DNA from: Nocardioides conyzicola
GTDB taxonomy: Bacteria; Actinomycetota; Actinomycetes; Propionibacteriales; Nocardioidaceae
Reading direction: 5' to 3'
DNA: 64,000 bases
Assembly: GCF_039543825.1 (NCBI RefSeq)
Contig: NZ_BAABKM010000005.1
Coordinates: 62,001-126,000, forward strand
Numbering within the stretch: position 1 is the first letter of the stretch; each line of letters opens with the position of its first letter. The position numbers were made by a program, and so were the translations under genes. Of this stretch, positions 16,563 to 25,721 are shown one piece after another. Below the pieces are notes generated by a model. That model ran no database searches, was not told the origin of the DNA, and saw nothing but the letters and a program-made list of their open reading frames with translations.

Positions 16563-17515
16563 TGGAGTTCGCGCTCTCCGACGAGCAGCAGGAGCTGGCC
16601 GCCACCGTCCGGTCGCTGCTCGACAAGCGGGCCGACGCCCGGGTCGCGACGTACGACGAGGCGCTCTGGGGCACGCTCTGCGAGCAGATCGGCGTGGCCG
16701 CCCTCGGCATCCCGGAGGAGTACGGCGGGGCCGGGTTCTCGCTCTTCGAGTCGCTGGTCGCGCTGGAGGAGATCGGCCGCTCGCTGGTGCCCTCTCCCCT
16801 GCTCGGCTCGCTCGTGACCTCCGAGGCGCTGCTCGCCGGTGCCGACGAGGACGCCCAGGCGCGGCTGCTCCCGAGGCTCGCGTCCGGTGAGGTCGGCGCC
16901 TTCGTCGACGGCGACGCGCCCGTGCTCGACGGCGACCTCGCCGCGATCGTGATCGCCGCGGAGGACGACGGCCTCTACGAGGTCGAGGGCGCCGAGGTCA
17001 CCTGGACGCCGACGATGGACCAGACGATCCGCCTCGCCTCCGTCGACGGCGGCACCCGGACCCGGATCGGCGACGGCCCGGCCGCGCGCGACCGCGCCCG
17101 CCTGGTCGGTGCCGTCGGCTGCGCCGCCCTCGCCTCCGGGCTCGCCGCCCGGGCGCTCGACATGACCGTGTCCTACAGCAAGGAGCGGGTGCAGTTCGGC
17201 CGCCCGATCGGCTCCTTCCAGGCGCTGAAGCACCGGATGGCCGACATGCTCGTCCTCACCGAGATGACCCGCTCGGCGTCCTGGGCGGCGTCGTACGCCG
17301 TCGCGACCCACGCCGACGACGCCGACCAGCTCACCCACGTCGCGAAGGCCTACTGCTCCGACGCCGTCGCTCGCCTCGCCGGCGAGACGGTGCAGCTGCA
17401 CGGCGGCATCGCGATCACCTGGGAGCACGACGCCCACCTGGTCTTCAAGCGGGCGCACGCGCTGGGCCAGCTCTTCGGCTCCGCGCTCGAGCACCGGGCG
17501 GCCGTGACGCTCTGA
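16562..17515 (+). CDS. fadE33: Acyl-CoA dehydrogenase subunit FadE33
   Basis: The 317-residue small dehydrogenase subunit begins MEFALSDEQQELAATV. It has GIPEEYGGAGFSLFE near 50, the FAD-contact segment YSKERVQFGRPIGSFQALKH near 203-222, and HGGIAITWEHDAHLVFKRA at the end. Position after fadE32 matches Rv3564. The likely role is a second partner for FadE31 in C/D-ring degradation. It is the last gene of the plus-strand fadD3 operon; about 300 bp then separate it from convergent hsaB. Confidence 0.88.
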   Translation: MEFALSDEQQELAATVRSLLDKRADARVATYDEALWGTLCEQIGVAALGIPEEYGGAGFSLFESLVALEEIGRSLVPSPLLGSLVTSEALLAGADEDAQARLLPRLASGEVGAFVDGDAPVLDGDLAAIVIAAEDDGLYEVEGAEVTWTPTMDQTIRLASVDGGTRTRIGDGPAARDRARLVGAVGCAALASGLAARALDMTVSYSKERVQFGRPIGSFQALKHRMADMLVLTEMTRSASWAASYAVATHADDADQLTHVAKAYCSDAVARLAGETVQLHGGIAITWEHDAHLVFKRAHALGQLFGSALEHRAAVTL

Positions 17516-17647
17516 CGCCGCGCTGACGGGGCACACGTGACGCATGTGACTGGAGACCACTCGTGGGACTCGGCGTTGTCGAGCCGTAGGTGACGTGTGG
17601 ATGACCTGTTGCCCGGACGTAGGCGTCGACTCCATAGCGTCCTGCTC

Positions 17648-17740
17648 ATGACGAAGCCCACCGCAGCGCAGTCCACCACCGCCGCCGCCGGCCGCCCCTT
17701 CGAGGGCTCGGTCGCCAACCCGCGTCGTACCCAGATCTGA
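17648..17740 (+). other. Possible 30-codon small ORF between fadE33 and hsaB
   Basis: ATG 17648 to TGA 17738-17740 encodes a 30-residue peptide starting MTKPTAAQST, rich in Ala and Thr and ending in a basic region (NPRRTQI). Third positions are GC-rich like real genes. No good Shine-Dalgarno is seen and I do not recognise the peptide. The rest of the 17516-17816 gap holds only the hairpin listed next. It may be a chance ORF. Confidence 0.25.
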
Positions 17741-17758
17741 CCGTCGAGAGACGCGAAA

Positions 17759-17787
17759 CGGCCCCTGGGCCGAGGTCCTGAGGGCCG
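17759..17787. terminator. Weak bidirectional hairpin between fadE33 and hsaB
   Basis: CGGCCCCTGGGCCG at 17759-17772 can fold, and the same left arm can pair with GGGCCG at 17782-17787. It lies between two convergent operons, where a terminator is expected. There is no T-tract, so intrinsic termination is uncertain. Confidence 0.3.
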
Positions 17788-17816
17788 ATTCACGTCACTC
17801 GACGCACGGGCCCGGC

Positions 17817-18461
17817 TCAGCGCGGGTCGGTGGTGCGGTACTTCCCCTGGAAGAACAGCAACGGATCCCCGTCGACCTCGTCGGTGTTGAGGTCCACCAC
17901 CCGCCCGATCACGACGTAGTGGTCGCCCGCCTCGTGCACGGTCTCGATGGTGCAGTCGACGTGGGCCAGCGAGCCCTCCAGGATCGGGGACCCGGTCTCC
18001 GTCGAGGGCGTCCACTTCACGTCGCCGAACTTGTCGACGCCGCGGCTGGCCATCGTGTTCGAGAGCTCGGCCTGGTCGGCGGCGAGGAAGTTGACGCAGA
18101 ACTTGCCGGACCGCTGGATCAGCGGCCAGGAGCGGGAGCTCTTGGCGGGGATGAAGAGGACGAGCGGCGGGTCGAGCGAGACGCTCGAGAACGACTGACA
18201 GGTCATGCCCACCGGCTCGCCGCCGCTGGTCGTCGTGACCACCGTGACGCCGGAGGCGAAGCGGCCGAGCACGTCGCGGAAGAGCCGCGCCTTCGCGACC
18301 GCGTCGGGGTCGTCGTGGACGGCGACGTCCTCGCCGGGCCGGAACTCGAAGTCGACGTCCTGGTCGCCCAGCCACGAGTTGATGAGCTCCGGGCTCGGCC
18401 AGGTCTCCCTGGCGTCGGGGCTCATGCCCTCGGGGACGTCGTGACCGATCTCCGGGCTCAT
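17817..18461 (-). CDS. hsaB: Flavin reductase HsaB, partner of HsaA
   Basis: The 214-residue product is a flavin reductase-domain protein: FRDVLGRFASGVTVVTT near 63-79, GMTCQSFSSVSLDPPLVLF near 86-104, and FCVNFLAADQAELS. It supplies reduced flavin to the oxygenase HsaA for hydroxylation of 3-HSA to 3,4-DHSA. M. tuberculosis HsaB (Rv3567c) is about 187 residues; the extra length is an N-terminal extension that may be longer than the true protein if a downstream start is used. It is the last gene of the hsaA-hsaD-hsaC-hsaB operon, 27 bp after hsaC. Confidence 0.92.
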   Translation of the reverse strand: MSPEIGHDVPEGMSPDARETWPSPELINSWLGDQDVDFEFRPGEDVAVHDDPDAVAKARLFRDVLGRFASGVTVVTTTSGGEPVGMTCQSFSSVSLDPPLVLFIPAKSSRSWPLIQRSGKFCVNFLAADQAELSNTMASRGVDKFGDVKWTPSTETGSPILEGSLAHVDCTIETVHEAGDHYVVIGRVVDLNTDEVDGDPLLFFQGKYRTTDPR

Positions 18462-18488
18462 GCTGGTGAGTCTTTCACTGCCGCGCGA

Positions 18489-19388
18489 TCAGGACGCACC
18501 GGCGCCGAAGTCGTGCCCCCAGTAGGACACCGCCGTCGACTCGCGGGCCACCCACCGGGAGTCGTCCACGGTGAGGCCCTCGGTGCCGAACTCGATGTCG
18601 AACCCACCGGGCGACCTCACGTAGAAGGAGATCATCTCGTCGTTCATGTGCCGCCCGAGCGTCGCCGAGAGCGGGGCCTTGTGCTTGCGCACCCGCTCCA
18701 GCGCGCGACCGACGTGGTCGAGCTCGTCGACCTCGAGCATGATGTGCACGCACTTCGACGGGTTGGGCATCGGCAGGAACGCCAGCGAGTGGTGCCGCGG
18801 GTTGACGCCGAGGAACCGCAGCCAGACCTTCGAGCCGGGCGCCTTGCCGACGAACTCGCCGGGCATGCTCATCGAGTCCCGCAGCCGGAAGCCGAGCACG
18901 TCGGTGTAGAACCGCAGCGCCTCGACGTCGTCGAGGACGGGCAGCACGATGTGGCCCATCCCCTGGTCGCCGGTCACGAACCTCGCGGCGTACGGCGTGA
19001 CCACGGGTCGCGACTCGTAGGTGATGCCGTGGAAGAGCTCGAAGACGTTGTCGAACGGGTCGGAGAAGCGCACCAGCTCCTGCACGCGGCGCTCCGCGAG
19101 CTCCTCCTCGGTGCCCTCCTCGAACTCCACCCCGGCCTTCTGCAGGTGCTCGCGAGCCTCCTGCAGGGCGCGGTGGTCGGCGAGCTCCCAGCCGACGCAG
19201 CCGAGCTGGTCGACGTCGGAGGGGTAGACGACGAGCCGGGCCGAGACCTCGTCGATGCGCCAGTACTGGTGGTCCGGGTGGGGGCCGCGACCCGTGGCCA
19301 GGCCGAGCACCTTGCCGGCGAACGTCGTCCACTGCTCGAGGTCGGTGCTGGCCACGCGGACGTAGCCCATGGACTTGATGTCGATCAT
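18489..19388 (-). CDS. hsaC: Extradiol dioxygenase HsaC (3,4-DHSA dioxygenase)
   Basis: The 299-residue type I extradiol dioxygenase has two vicinal-oxygen-chelate halves. Iron ligands are recognisable as His146 (GMGHIVLP), His215 (CVHIMLEV) and Glu266 (FDIEFGTEG), in practice the same positions as in M. tuberculosis HsaC. The ring-binding stretch VNPRHHSLAFLP is intact. It cleaves the aromatised A ring between and beside the hydroxyls (meta-cleavage) using Fe(II) and oxygen. It overlaps hsaD by ATGA. Identification rests on family motifs and exact operon position. Confidence 0.95.
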   Translation of the reverse strand: MIDIKSMGYVRVASTDLEQWTTFAGKVLGLATGRGPHPDHQYWRIDEVSARLVVYPSDVDQLGCVGWELADHRALQEAREHLQKAGVEFEEGTEEELAERRVQELVRFSDPFDNVFELFHGITYESRPVVTPYAARFVTGDQGMGHIVLPVLDDVEALRFYTDVLGFRLRDSMSMPGEFVGKAPGSKVWLRFLGVNPRHHSLAFLPMPNPSKCVHIMLEVDELDHVGRALERVRKHKAPLSATLGRHMNDEMISFYVRSPGGFDIEFGTEGLTVDDSRWVARESTAVSYWGHDFGAGAS

Positions 19389-20263
19389 GTCCGTGTCCTC
19401 TCGACGTGACGACCGAGGAAGGCGGTCGAGATCTCGGCGAACTCCTCGGCGGCCTCGATCTGTGCCCAGTGCCCACAGTTGGGGAAGACATGCAGCTGCG
19501 CCTTGGGGATCAGCTTGAGCGCCACCAGGGCTCCGTCGAGCGGGTTGACCCGGTCCTCACGGCCCCAGGTCAGCAGCGTGTGCTTGCGGAGCTGGTGGGC
19601 CTCGCGCCAGAGCATGCCGTCCTCGGCGGTGTCGGGGTTCCAGAAGGACATCCCCATCGACCGCATCGCGTCCTGCGCGCCCGGTGCCGTGGCGTCCGCG
19701 AACCGCTCTGCCACCAGCTCGTCCGTCACCAGGGACTGGTTGACCACCATCGTCGAGATGAACGCCCGCAGCCGCTCCGGCGTCGGGTCGGCCCCGAAGT
19801 CCATCAGCCGCTGCACGCCCTCGGTCGGGTCGGCGTGGAAGAGGTTGAGCGACAGGCCGCCCGGGCCCATCAGGATCAGCCGGCCGACGCGGTCGGGATA
19901 GCTGAGCGCCAGGCGCATCGCCGTACCGCCGCCGAGGCTGTTGCCCAGCAGGTGGACCCGGTCGATGCCGAGCTCGTCGAGGAGCTTGACGACGTAGTCG
20001 GCCGAGTGCCGGTAGTAGTTGCCCACCACCGGCGGCTTGTCGGACCCGCCGAAGCCGGGCTGGTCGACGAGCAGGGTGCGGTACGACGCCGCGAAGTGCG
20101 GCAGCGCGCGCCCGAAGTTGGACCACGCCGAGGCGCCCGGACCGCCGCCGTGCAGCATCACCAGGGGCAGCCTGTCCGCGCTCCCCTCACCCGCCTCGTA
20201 GTAGTTGAGGGTGATGTCTCCGGCCTTGGCGGAGTGCCGGACCGACTCCTTGGTGATGCTCAC
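19385..20263 (-). CDS. hsaD: Meta-cleavage product hydrolase HsaD
   Basis: The 292-residue alpha/beta hydrolase keeps the oxyanion segment HGGGPGASAWSNFGRALP, the nucleophile Ser109 in GNSLGGG, Asp237 in WGREDRVNP and His265 in NCGHWAQIE, all typical of C-C hydrolases. It splits the HsaC ring-fission product 4,9-DSHA into HIP (DOHNAA) and 2-hydroxyhexa-2,4-dienoate, the latter passed to HsaE. The start is GTG 20263, directly after the hsaA stop; the stop overlaps hsaC. Confidence 0.95.
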   Translation of the reverse strand: MSITKESVRHSAKAGDITLNYYEAGEGSADRLPLVMLHGGGPGASAWSNFGRALPHFAASYRTLLVDQPGFGGSDKPPVVGNYYRHSADYVVKLLDELGIDRVHLLGNSLGGGTAMRLALSYPDRVGRLILMGPGGLSLNLFHADPTEGVQRLMDFGADPTPERLRAFISTMVVNQSLVTDELVAERFADATAPGAQDAMRSMGMSFWNPDTAEDGMLWREAHQLRKHTLLTWGREDRVNPLDGALVALKLIPKAQLHVFPNCGHWAQIEAAEEFAEISTAFLGRHVERTRT

Positions 20264-21430
20264 TCAGTACATCCCCGGGTCGACCTTGTGCCCGAACTCG
20301 TGGGCGCCGTACATCTGCAGCGCCCGCTCGGGGTCGTTGGCGGCGTGAACGCGACCCGCGTGGGCGTCGCGCCAGGCGCGCTGGAGGTAGGTGCCCTTCG
20401 CCAGTGCCCGGCCACCGGAGGCCTCGAACAGCGAGTCGATGGCGTCGATCGCCCGCTGCGAGCCGAGCACCTGGTCACGACGGACCTTCAACCGCGTCTT
20501 GAGCGGGATCTTCTCGCCCTTGGCGACGTAGGCCTGCTCCTCACGGATGTTGTTGACCAGGAGCGCCCACGCGGCGTCGATCTCCGAGGAGGCCTTGGCG
20601 ATCCGGACCGCGGCGAAGGGGTCGAGCGACGCCTTCTCGCCGAGGTACGCCGCCCGCGTGCGCTTCTGCTGCATCCCCACGTGCTCCTCGTAGGCCCCCA
20701 TCGCCATGCCGATGATCGGCGTGGTGATGGTGCCGGTGAAGATCGAGTGGAACGGCAGCTTGTAGAGGTCGGAGGTGTTCTGCTCCTGACCCGGGCCGAA
20801 GCAGCGGCCGGTGTCGCCCATCGACAGCGTGAACGCGTCGGGCACGAAGACGTCCTCGACCACGATGTCGTTGGAGCCGGTGCCGGCCAGGCCGACCATG
20901 TGCCAGACGTCGTTGATCGTGTAGTCGGCGCGCGGCACCATGAACGTCTTGAAGTCGACGACGTTGCCGTCGTCGTTGAAGACCAGGCCGCCGAGCAGCA
21001 CCCAGCTGCAGTGGTCGCAGCCGGACGAGAAGCTCCACTTGCCGGACAGGCGGTAGCCGCCCTCCGCGAGCTGGGCCTTGCCGGTTGGGGCGTACGACGA
21101 GCTGAGCCGCGTCGTCGTGTCGGACCCCCACACCGCCTGCTGCGCCTCCTCGGAGAAGAGCGCCACCTGCCACGGGTGCACGCCGACGACGCTGGAGACC
21201 CAGCCCGTCGAGCCGCACGCGCCCGCGATGTCGCGGACCGCGGTGTAGAAGTCGATCGGGTCGGACTCGTAGCCGTCGAAGCGCTTGGGCTGCAGGAGAC
21301 GGAAGAACCCGACCTCCTCCAGCTCCTTGATCGAGGCCTCGGGCACCACCCGGAGTCGCTCCGCCTCGTCGGCCCGCTCCCGGATACCGGGCAGCAGGTC
21401 ACGGACGCCGTCGAGAACAGCCTGGGACAT
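20264..21430 (-). CDS. hsaA: Flavin-dependent monooxygenase HsaA (oxygenase component)
   Basis: The 388-residue protein belongs to the acyl-CoA dehydrogenase-like flavin monooxygenases. It has ACGSTGWVSSVVGVHPWQ near 70-87, GKWSFSSGCDHCSWVLLGG near 133-151, and the C-terminal RAWRDAHAGRVHAANDPE. It hydroxylates 3-HSA using reduced flavin from HsaB. I choose ATG 21430 (MSQAVLDGVRDLLP) because AGGAGAA lies just upstream and homology starts there; the very long open frame reaching 23041 crosses another gene and the KstR-type site. It is the first gene of the hsaADCB operon. Confidence 0.95.
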   Translation of the reverse strand: MSQAVLDGVRDLLPGIRERADEAERLRVVPEASIKELEEVGFFRLLQPKRFDGYESDPIDFYTAVRDIAGACGSTGWVSSVVGVHPWQVALFSEEAQQAVWGSDTTTRLSSSYAPTGKAQLAEGGYRLSGKWSFSSGCDHCSWVLLGGLVFNDDGNVVDFKTFMVPRADYTINDVWHMVGLAGTGSNDIVVEDVFVPDAFTLSMGDTGRCFGPGQEQNTSDLYKLPFHSIFTGTITTPIIGMAMGAYEEHVGMQQKRTRAAYLGEKASLDPFAAVRIAKASSEIDAAWALLVNNIREEQAYVAKGEKIPLKTRLKVRRDQVLGSQRAIDAIDSLFEASGGRALAKGTYLQRAWRDAHAGRVHAANDPERALQMYGAHEFGHKVDPGMY

Positions 21431-21465
21431 GGACTTCTCCTGTCGTGGTGGGACAGGATCGATAC

Positions 21466-21479
21466 TAGAACACGTTCTC
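21466..21479. promoter_or_regulatory. KstR-type operator upstream of hsaA
   Basis: TAGAACACGTTCTC matches 13 of 14 positions of the KstR consensus TnnAACnnGTTnnA (the last base is C). The core AGAAC-AC-GTTCT is an inverted repeat with a 2-bp spacer. It lies 36 bp upstream of the hsaA start. Confidence 0.85.
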
Positions 21480-21534
21480 GTTTTGGTCGAGATGGAACCG
21501 CCCCGACCCCGTGAACGTTGTGTTTCGCGCCGGG

Positions 21535-23031
21535 TCAGAAGTCCTGCGGCTGGGAGAAGAAGCCGTCCGGGTCGTACGCCGTCCGCGCCTGCGCGAGCCG
21601 GTCCGCGTTGGACCCGAAGTACGCCGCACGGTAGTCGGTGATCGTGGGGTCGGCGTAGTTGACGTAGGCGTGGTGGCCCCAGTGCGGGAGCATCGCCGCG
21701 CGGAAGCCGTGCACGTAGGCGTCGGCGGTCGTGGCCCGGCCCGGCGGGAAGGTCGCGGTGTACTGCACGGTCGCGAGCGCCTGCCGGTGCACGAAGGCGG
21801 TGTCGTCGGGCGCCAGCTCGCGGACCTTCCCGCCGAGGGCGTCCATCGAGACACCGGCCTCCTTGATGCCGGACGCCTGGGCGCCCTGCACCTGGTCGAG
21901 CAGGTCGGCGATGCCGCGGTGGTCGAGCGCGTCGTACGCCACGTGCGAGGTCGCCGCGAAGGCCTCCCGCGCGCCGGAGCCGGCGAACGCCGCCATCTGG
22001 TCGCGGTAGCTGCGGGTGTGGGTCGACCGGACACTGGGCGCCGGGACGTGGTCGAGCAGCCCCGCGAGCTGGGCGTCGAAGGAGCCGGTCGGTCCGACCC
22101 AGGTCCCCGAGAGCAGCAGCGTCGGCTCTCCCGGGTGGGCCTCGCCGCCGAGCGCCTTGAGCGTGGACCACAGCCGGGCGTCGGCGGTCGGCGCCCAGTC
22201 CTGCCAGGCGTCGATCACCTTTGCCGCGGCCGCGAACGGCCACTCGAGGTAGACGGTGCTGACGGTCGGGGCGGCCACGGTGTCGAACTCGAACGACGTC
22301 ACCACGCCGAGGTGTCCGCCGCCCCCACCCCGCAGCGCCCAGTAGAGGTCCGGCTCCTCGTCGGCGCTGGCGGTGCGCACCCTGCCGTCCGCCGTCACGA
22401 CCTCCATCGACCGGACGGCGTCGCAGGTCAGCCCCATCGCCCGGGTCAGCACGCCGACGCCTCCCCCCAGCGTCAGACCACCCACACCGACGGTCGCGCA
22501 CGACCCGCCCGCGATGGCCCGGCCGGCGCCGCCGATCCTGTCGTAGACCGGCGCGAGCGTCGCCCCGGCGCCGATCGTGGCGGTCGCGCCGTCGACGCGT
22601 ACGTCGGACAGCGAGCGGCAGTCGAGGACCAGGGCCCTCGGCGACCCACCGCCCGACCATCCCGGATAGCTGTGCCCTCCCGACCGGATCGCCAGCGGAA
22701 GGCCGTGCTCCTGCGCGAAGGCCAGGCCGGTCGCGACGTCCTGCGCCGAGGCGACCGTGAGGACGGCGAGCGGCCGCTGTCCGTCGTACCGCGGGTTCTG
22801 GAGCAGGCGGACCTGGTCGTACGTCGGGCCGCCGGGTCGTGCCAGCGAGCCCTGGACGTGCCGGCGCAGCTGCGACCACGGCACCGGCCCGCCACCGGAC
22901 GGGGACGGCGCGGGCGGGCTCGTCGACACCGAAGGCGTGGGTCGGGCCGGTCCCGGCGGGTCGGACGAGCAGGCCGCCAGCCCGCCCAGGGCGGCGGCGC
23001 CCAGGACGCCGCGCCGCGTCCAGGTGCTCAC
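21535..23031 (-). CDS. Tat-exported lipoprotein, BBE-like FAD-linked oxidase
   Basis: The 498-residue product begins VSTWTRRGVLGAAALGGLAAC: a twin-arginine motif followed by a lipobox whose Cys would be lipidated. A proline/serine linker (to about 50) precedes a PCMH-type FAD domain. Two covalent-flavin positions are visible, the His in IRSGGHSYPGWS and the Cys in AGGSCATVGVGG, so bicovalent FAD is likely. The end AYFGSNADRLAQARTAYDPDGFF is the typical berberine-bridge tail, though the usual final NPN-type pattern is reduced. Substrates of this family include carbohydrates and alkaloid-like alcohols; here it is unknown. GTG 23031 overlaps the permease stop (GTGA), so it is coupled to the ABC exporter genes. 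Confidence 0.85.
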   Translation of the reverse strand: MSTWTRRGVLGAAALGGLAACSSDPPGPARPTPSVSTSPPAPSPSGGGPVPWSQLRRHVQGSLARPGGPTYDQVRLLQNPRYDGQRPLAVLTVASAQDVATGLAFAQEHGLPLAIRSGGHSYPGWSGGGSPRALVLDCRSLSDVRVDGATATIGAGATLAPVYDRIGGAGRAIAGGSCATVGVGGLTLGGGVGVLTRAMGLTCDAVRSMEVVTADGRVRTASADEEPDLYWALRGGGGGHLGVVTSFEFDTVAAPTVSTVYLEWPFAAAAKVIDAWQDWAPTADARLWSTLKALGGEAHPGEPTLLLSGTWVGPTGSFDAQLAGLLDHVPAPSVRSTHTRSYRDQMAAFAGSGAREAFAATSHVAYDALDHRGIADLLDQVQGAQASGIKEAGVSMDALGGKVRELAPDDTAFVHRQALATVQYTATFPPGRATTADAYVHGFRAAMLPHWGHHAYVNYADPTITDYRAAYFGSNADRLAQARTAYDPDGFFSQPQDF

Positions 23032-25721
23032 TGCCCACCACGCAGCAGCTGGCCGAGCGCGACCCGCCGGAGCCGGGTCCACTCGACGGAGGTGAGGACC
23101 ACGACGGCGCCGACCAGGCAGGCCGGCCCGACGAGCACCCACACCGGGACGCTGACGGACGGTGCGCTCGCCTGCCCGGTGACGCTCTCCAACGACAGCT
23201 GTCCGAACATCACGACGGCAGCACCGAGACCCAGGGCGAGACCGGCGAGCGCCCCGACCAGGACCGGTGCCGCCAGCTCACCGCCGAGGACGCTCCGCAG
23301 CTGGCGGTCGCGCAGCCCGAGAGCACGCAGGCGTCCCAGGGACGACGCGCGCGGGCCCGCCTCGCTCGCCGCCATCATCACGACGCCGAGGAGCGCGAAG
23401 AGCAGCAGGAGCGCCGAGGCACCGAGGGCCAGCCCGACCAGGACCTTGACCAACGGGGCGGCGCGGCGGGCGGCCAGCTCGTCCGCGTAGACCACGACCG
23501 CGTCCCCCGGCCCGGCCTGTGCCCGCAGCGCGGATGCCGCGCCCGGCCCGACTGCCCACACGGTGTCGGGCTCGGCCACCCCACCCGCTCGGGCGTAGGT
23601 CGCCGCGTCCACGACGACGACGGGTTCGACGGTGTCCCGGACGCGCGGCGCCGTGCCGACCACCGTCAGCTTCACCGCGGGACCGCCGGAGCTGCGGACC
23701 GAGAACCCGTCCCGCAGGCCGGCCGGCCCACCGAGCACCAGGGCTGGCACCCCGGCACCGTCCCCCCGGACCAGCCTCCCGAGCTGGGGCGCGTCGGGGA
23801 GGGCGCTGGCGGCCAGGAGACGTTCGTAGGCCGCCGCATCGACCACCGTGAGCAGCACCGTGTCGGCGCTCGTCCGCGACGTGGCGGGCACCAGGTCGTC
23901 GATGCGGGCGGCGACGGCGGCCCGGACTCCGGGGGCCGCCTCGAGTGCGGGCACCAGCTGGGCGTTCGGGCGTCCTGGGGACAGCGTCGCGCGGGCGTCG
24001 CCGCCCACGCTCAGCAGCGCACCTGCCGCCTGCCCGCGCTGCTCCGTGCTGGTCAGCGCGATCGCGAAGGTGAGCTGCGCGACCGTCACCGTGATCACGA
24101 GCAACGGCAACGCACGAGCGCCCGTCTCCCGCACCCGGGCCGCCACGAAGAAGGCGACGGCGCCCGAGCTCCGGCGGGTCGCGTCGAGGAGCAGCCCGGC
24201 CAGCGCGGGCACGCCGGCGACGACCAGCAGCGCACCCGCGACCGCCCACCAGACGGGAGCGCCGGCCGCCGTCAGGTCGCCGCCCTCGCCCACGACGCCC
24301 CGCTGACGCAGGGCGAGGAAGGAGAGCGCGGCGGCCGCGACCACCGCAGCGACGGCCACGGCGCGGCGCAGCTGCCGGCCACGCGCCAGGACCCGCCGGG
24401 CGTTGCGGTTGGCCGGCGTACGGCGCGGGTCCGTGGCGCGCGAGGAAAGCGCCGCTCCCCTGGCTCCTGCGGCGGCAGCGGCGAGGAACGGCACCATGAA
24501 CCACCAGGACCATCCCGCGTCGCCGGTCACGAGCCACGCGCCGAGCACGCCGACGAGGACCCCGGCCAGCACCCAGCCGGCGGCCTCGATGAAGAGCTCG
24601 GCGGCGATCTCGGCCAGCGTCCCACCGCGTTCCCGGGTCAGCAGGACGGACGGCGCCCGGCGACGTACGAGGAGCTCCGCGGCCAGCCAGAGCACGAGCA
24701 GGGCACACACGAGCAGGGACAGGAGCAGCACGTCGGCCTGTCCGCGCGCGACGGCGACCTGCGACCGGCCGTCCTCCAGGACCCGGTCGAGCTCGCTGTC
24801 CCAGACCGCTCCGCCCGGCACCTGCGGGGCCGCCTTGAGGGACCCGATGGCCCGCAGCAGCTCGTCCGAGTCCGACCACCGGACCGCGTCCGGGCGCGGG
24901 GTCGCGTAGATGCGCTCGGTCAGACCGTCGGCGGGCAGGGCGAGCTGCAGGTCGGGCAGCGCTGCGGCCGAGACGAGCGCCCCGGCCGACGCGGTGCGCA
25001 CGCCCGCGGAGACGCCCTGGACCGGGTGCAGCAGCTCCGGCACCGGGAGCCAGGTCCGTTCGCCGGGGTCGCGCGCCACGAAGACCCCGCTCACCAGGGC
25101 CGAGACCGGGCGCGCCTGCTGGTCCTTCATCGGGAGCCGGTCGCCGGGTCGGAGCCCGAGCGCCTTCGCCGCAGCCCTCGACAGGGAGACCTGGACGGTC
25201 CAGACGGCATCGGCGGGCAGCTCGGTGCCCGCACGGCCTGCACCGACCGTGGGTCGCGGCGGACCCCCCGAGACGTAGCGCACGCCCGGAGGGCCGGCCG
25301 GGCCGTCGAGGTACGCCAGCGTGAGGTAGCGCCCGGGACCGGCGTCGAGCAGCTGCAGGGGTGTGCTCGTGGCGCTGGTGGTCCCCGGTTGCACCACGCG
25401 GGCGACGCGCTGCGGGAGCAGGCGCTGGGCCCCGGACACGGCCGCCCGGAGCTTCGCGGCCGCCCGGGGATCACGCGCGCGCGTGTCGTAGAAGACGTCG
25501 CCGCGATCGAACGTCCCGACCACGGCGCCCTGCGCCCCGGCCCGGCGTACGGCGTCGGCCAGCGCCCGGTCCGAGGCGCGCTCGGTCAGCGGACCCGCTG
25601 CCGCCAGCAGCGAGGTCGTGAGCGCGACGACCACCGCGATCAGCACCAGCGGACCAGGGTCGGTGCGCATCCGTCCGACGATGCTGGGCGCGTGCAGCCT
25701 GGGTCGAGGGAGCATCGTCAC
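23028..25721 (-). CDS. ABC transporter permease, FtsX-like (second subunit)
   Basis: The 897-residue membrane protein starts with a short cytoplasmic stretch and helix LVLIAVVVALTTSLLAAAG (about 24-42), then a large extracytoplasmic domain of roughly 270 residues. Groups of helices follow (around 330-420 and 470-540), then a second large soluble domain and three C-terminal helices containing LVGLALGASALLLLFALLGVV and LVGALAGLALGLGAAVVMFG. This is the MacB/FtsX-type duplicated permease plan found in large actinobacterial exporters. It overlaps the other permease gene by ATGA and the flavin oxidase gene by GTGA. The substrate is not predictable; ions, peptides or lipids are possible. Confidence 0.85.
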   Translation of the reverse strand: MTMLPRPRLHAPSIVGRMRTDPGPLVLIAVVVALTTSLLAAAGPLTERASDRALADAVRRAGAQGAVVGTFDRGDVFYDTRARDPRAAAKLRAAVSGAQRLLPQRVARVVQPGTTSATSTPLQLLDAGPGRYLTLAYLDGPAGPPGVRYVSGGPPRPTVGAGRAGTELPADAVWTVQVSLSRAAAKALGLRPGDRLPMKDQQARPVSALVSGVFVARDPGERTWLPVPELLHPVQGVSAGVRTASAGALVSAAALPDLQLALPADGLTERIYATPRPDAVRWSDSDELLRAIGSLKAAPQVPGGAVWDSELDRVLEDGRSQVAVARGQADVLLLSLLVCALLVLWLAAELLVRRRAPSVLLTRERGGTLAEIAAELFIEAAGWVLAGVLVGVLGAWLVTGDAGWSWWFMVPFLAAAAAGARGAALSSRATDPRRTPANRNARRVLARGRQLRRAVAVAAVVAAAALSFLALRQRGVVGEGGDLTAAGAPVWWAVAGALLVVAGVPALAGLLLDATRRSSGAVAFFVAARVRETGARALPLLVITVTVAQLTFAIALTSTEQRGQAAGALLSVGGDARATLSPGRPNAQLVPALEAAPGVRAAVAARIDDLVPATSRTSADTVLLTVVDAAAYERLLAASALPDAPQLGRLVRGDGAGVPALVLGGPAGLRDGFSVRSSGGPAVKLTVVGTAPRVRDTVEPVVVVDAATYARAGGVAEPDTVWAVGPGAASALRAQAGPGDAVVVYADELAARRAAPLVKVLVGLALGASALLLLFALLGVVMMAASEAGPRASSLGRLRALGLRDRQLRSVLGGELAAPVLVGALAGLALGLGAAVVMFGQLSLESVTGQASAPSVSVPVWVLVGPACLVGAVVVLTSVEWTRLRRVALGQLLRGGQ

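Noticed and set aside
20264..23041. 925-residue open frame containing hsaA
   Set aside because: Only the part from ATG 21430 has HsaA homology and a ribosome site. The rest crosses the KstR-type site and lies in another frame of the flavin oxidase gene.
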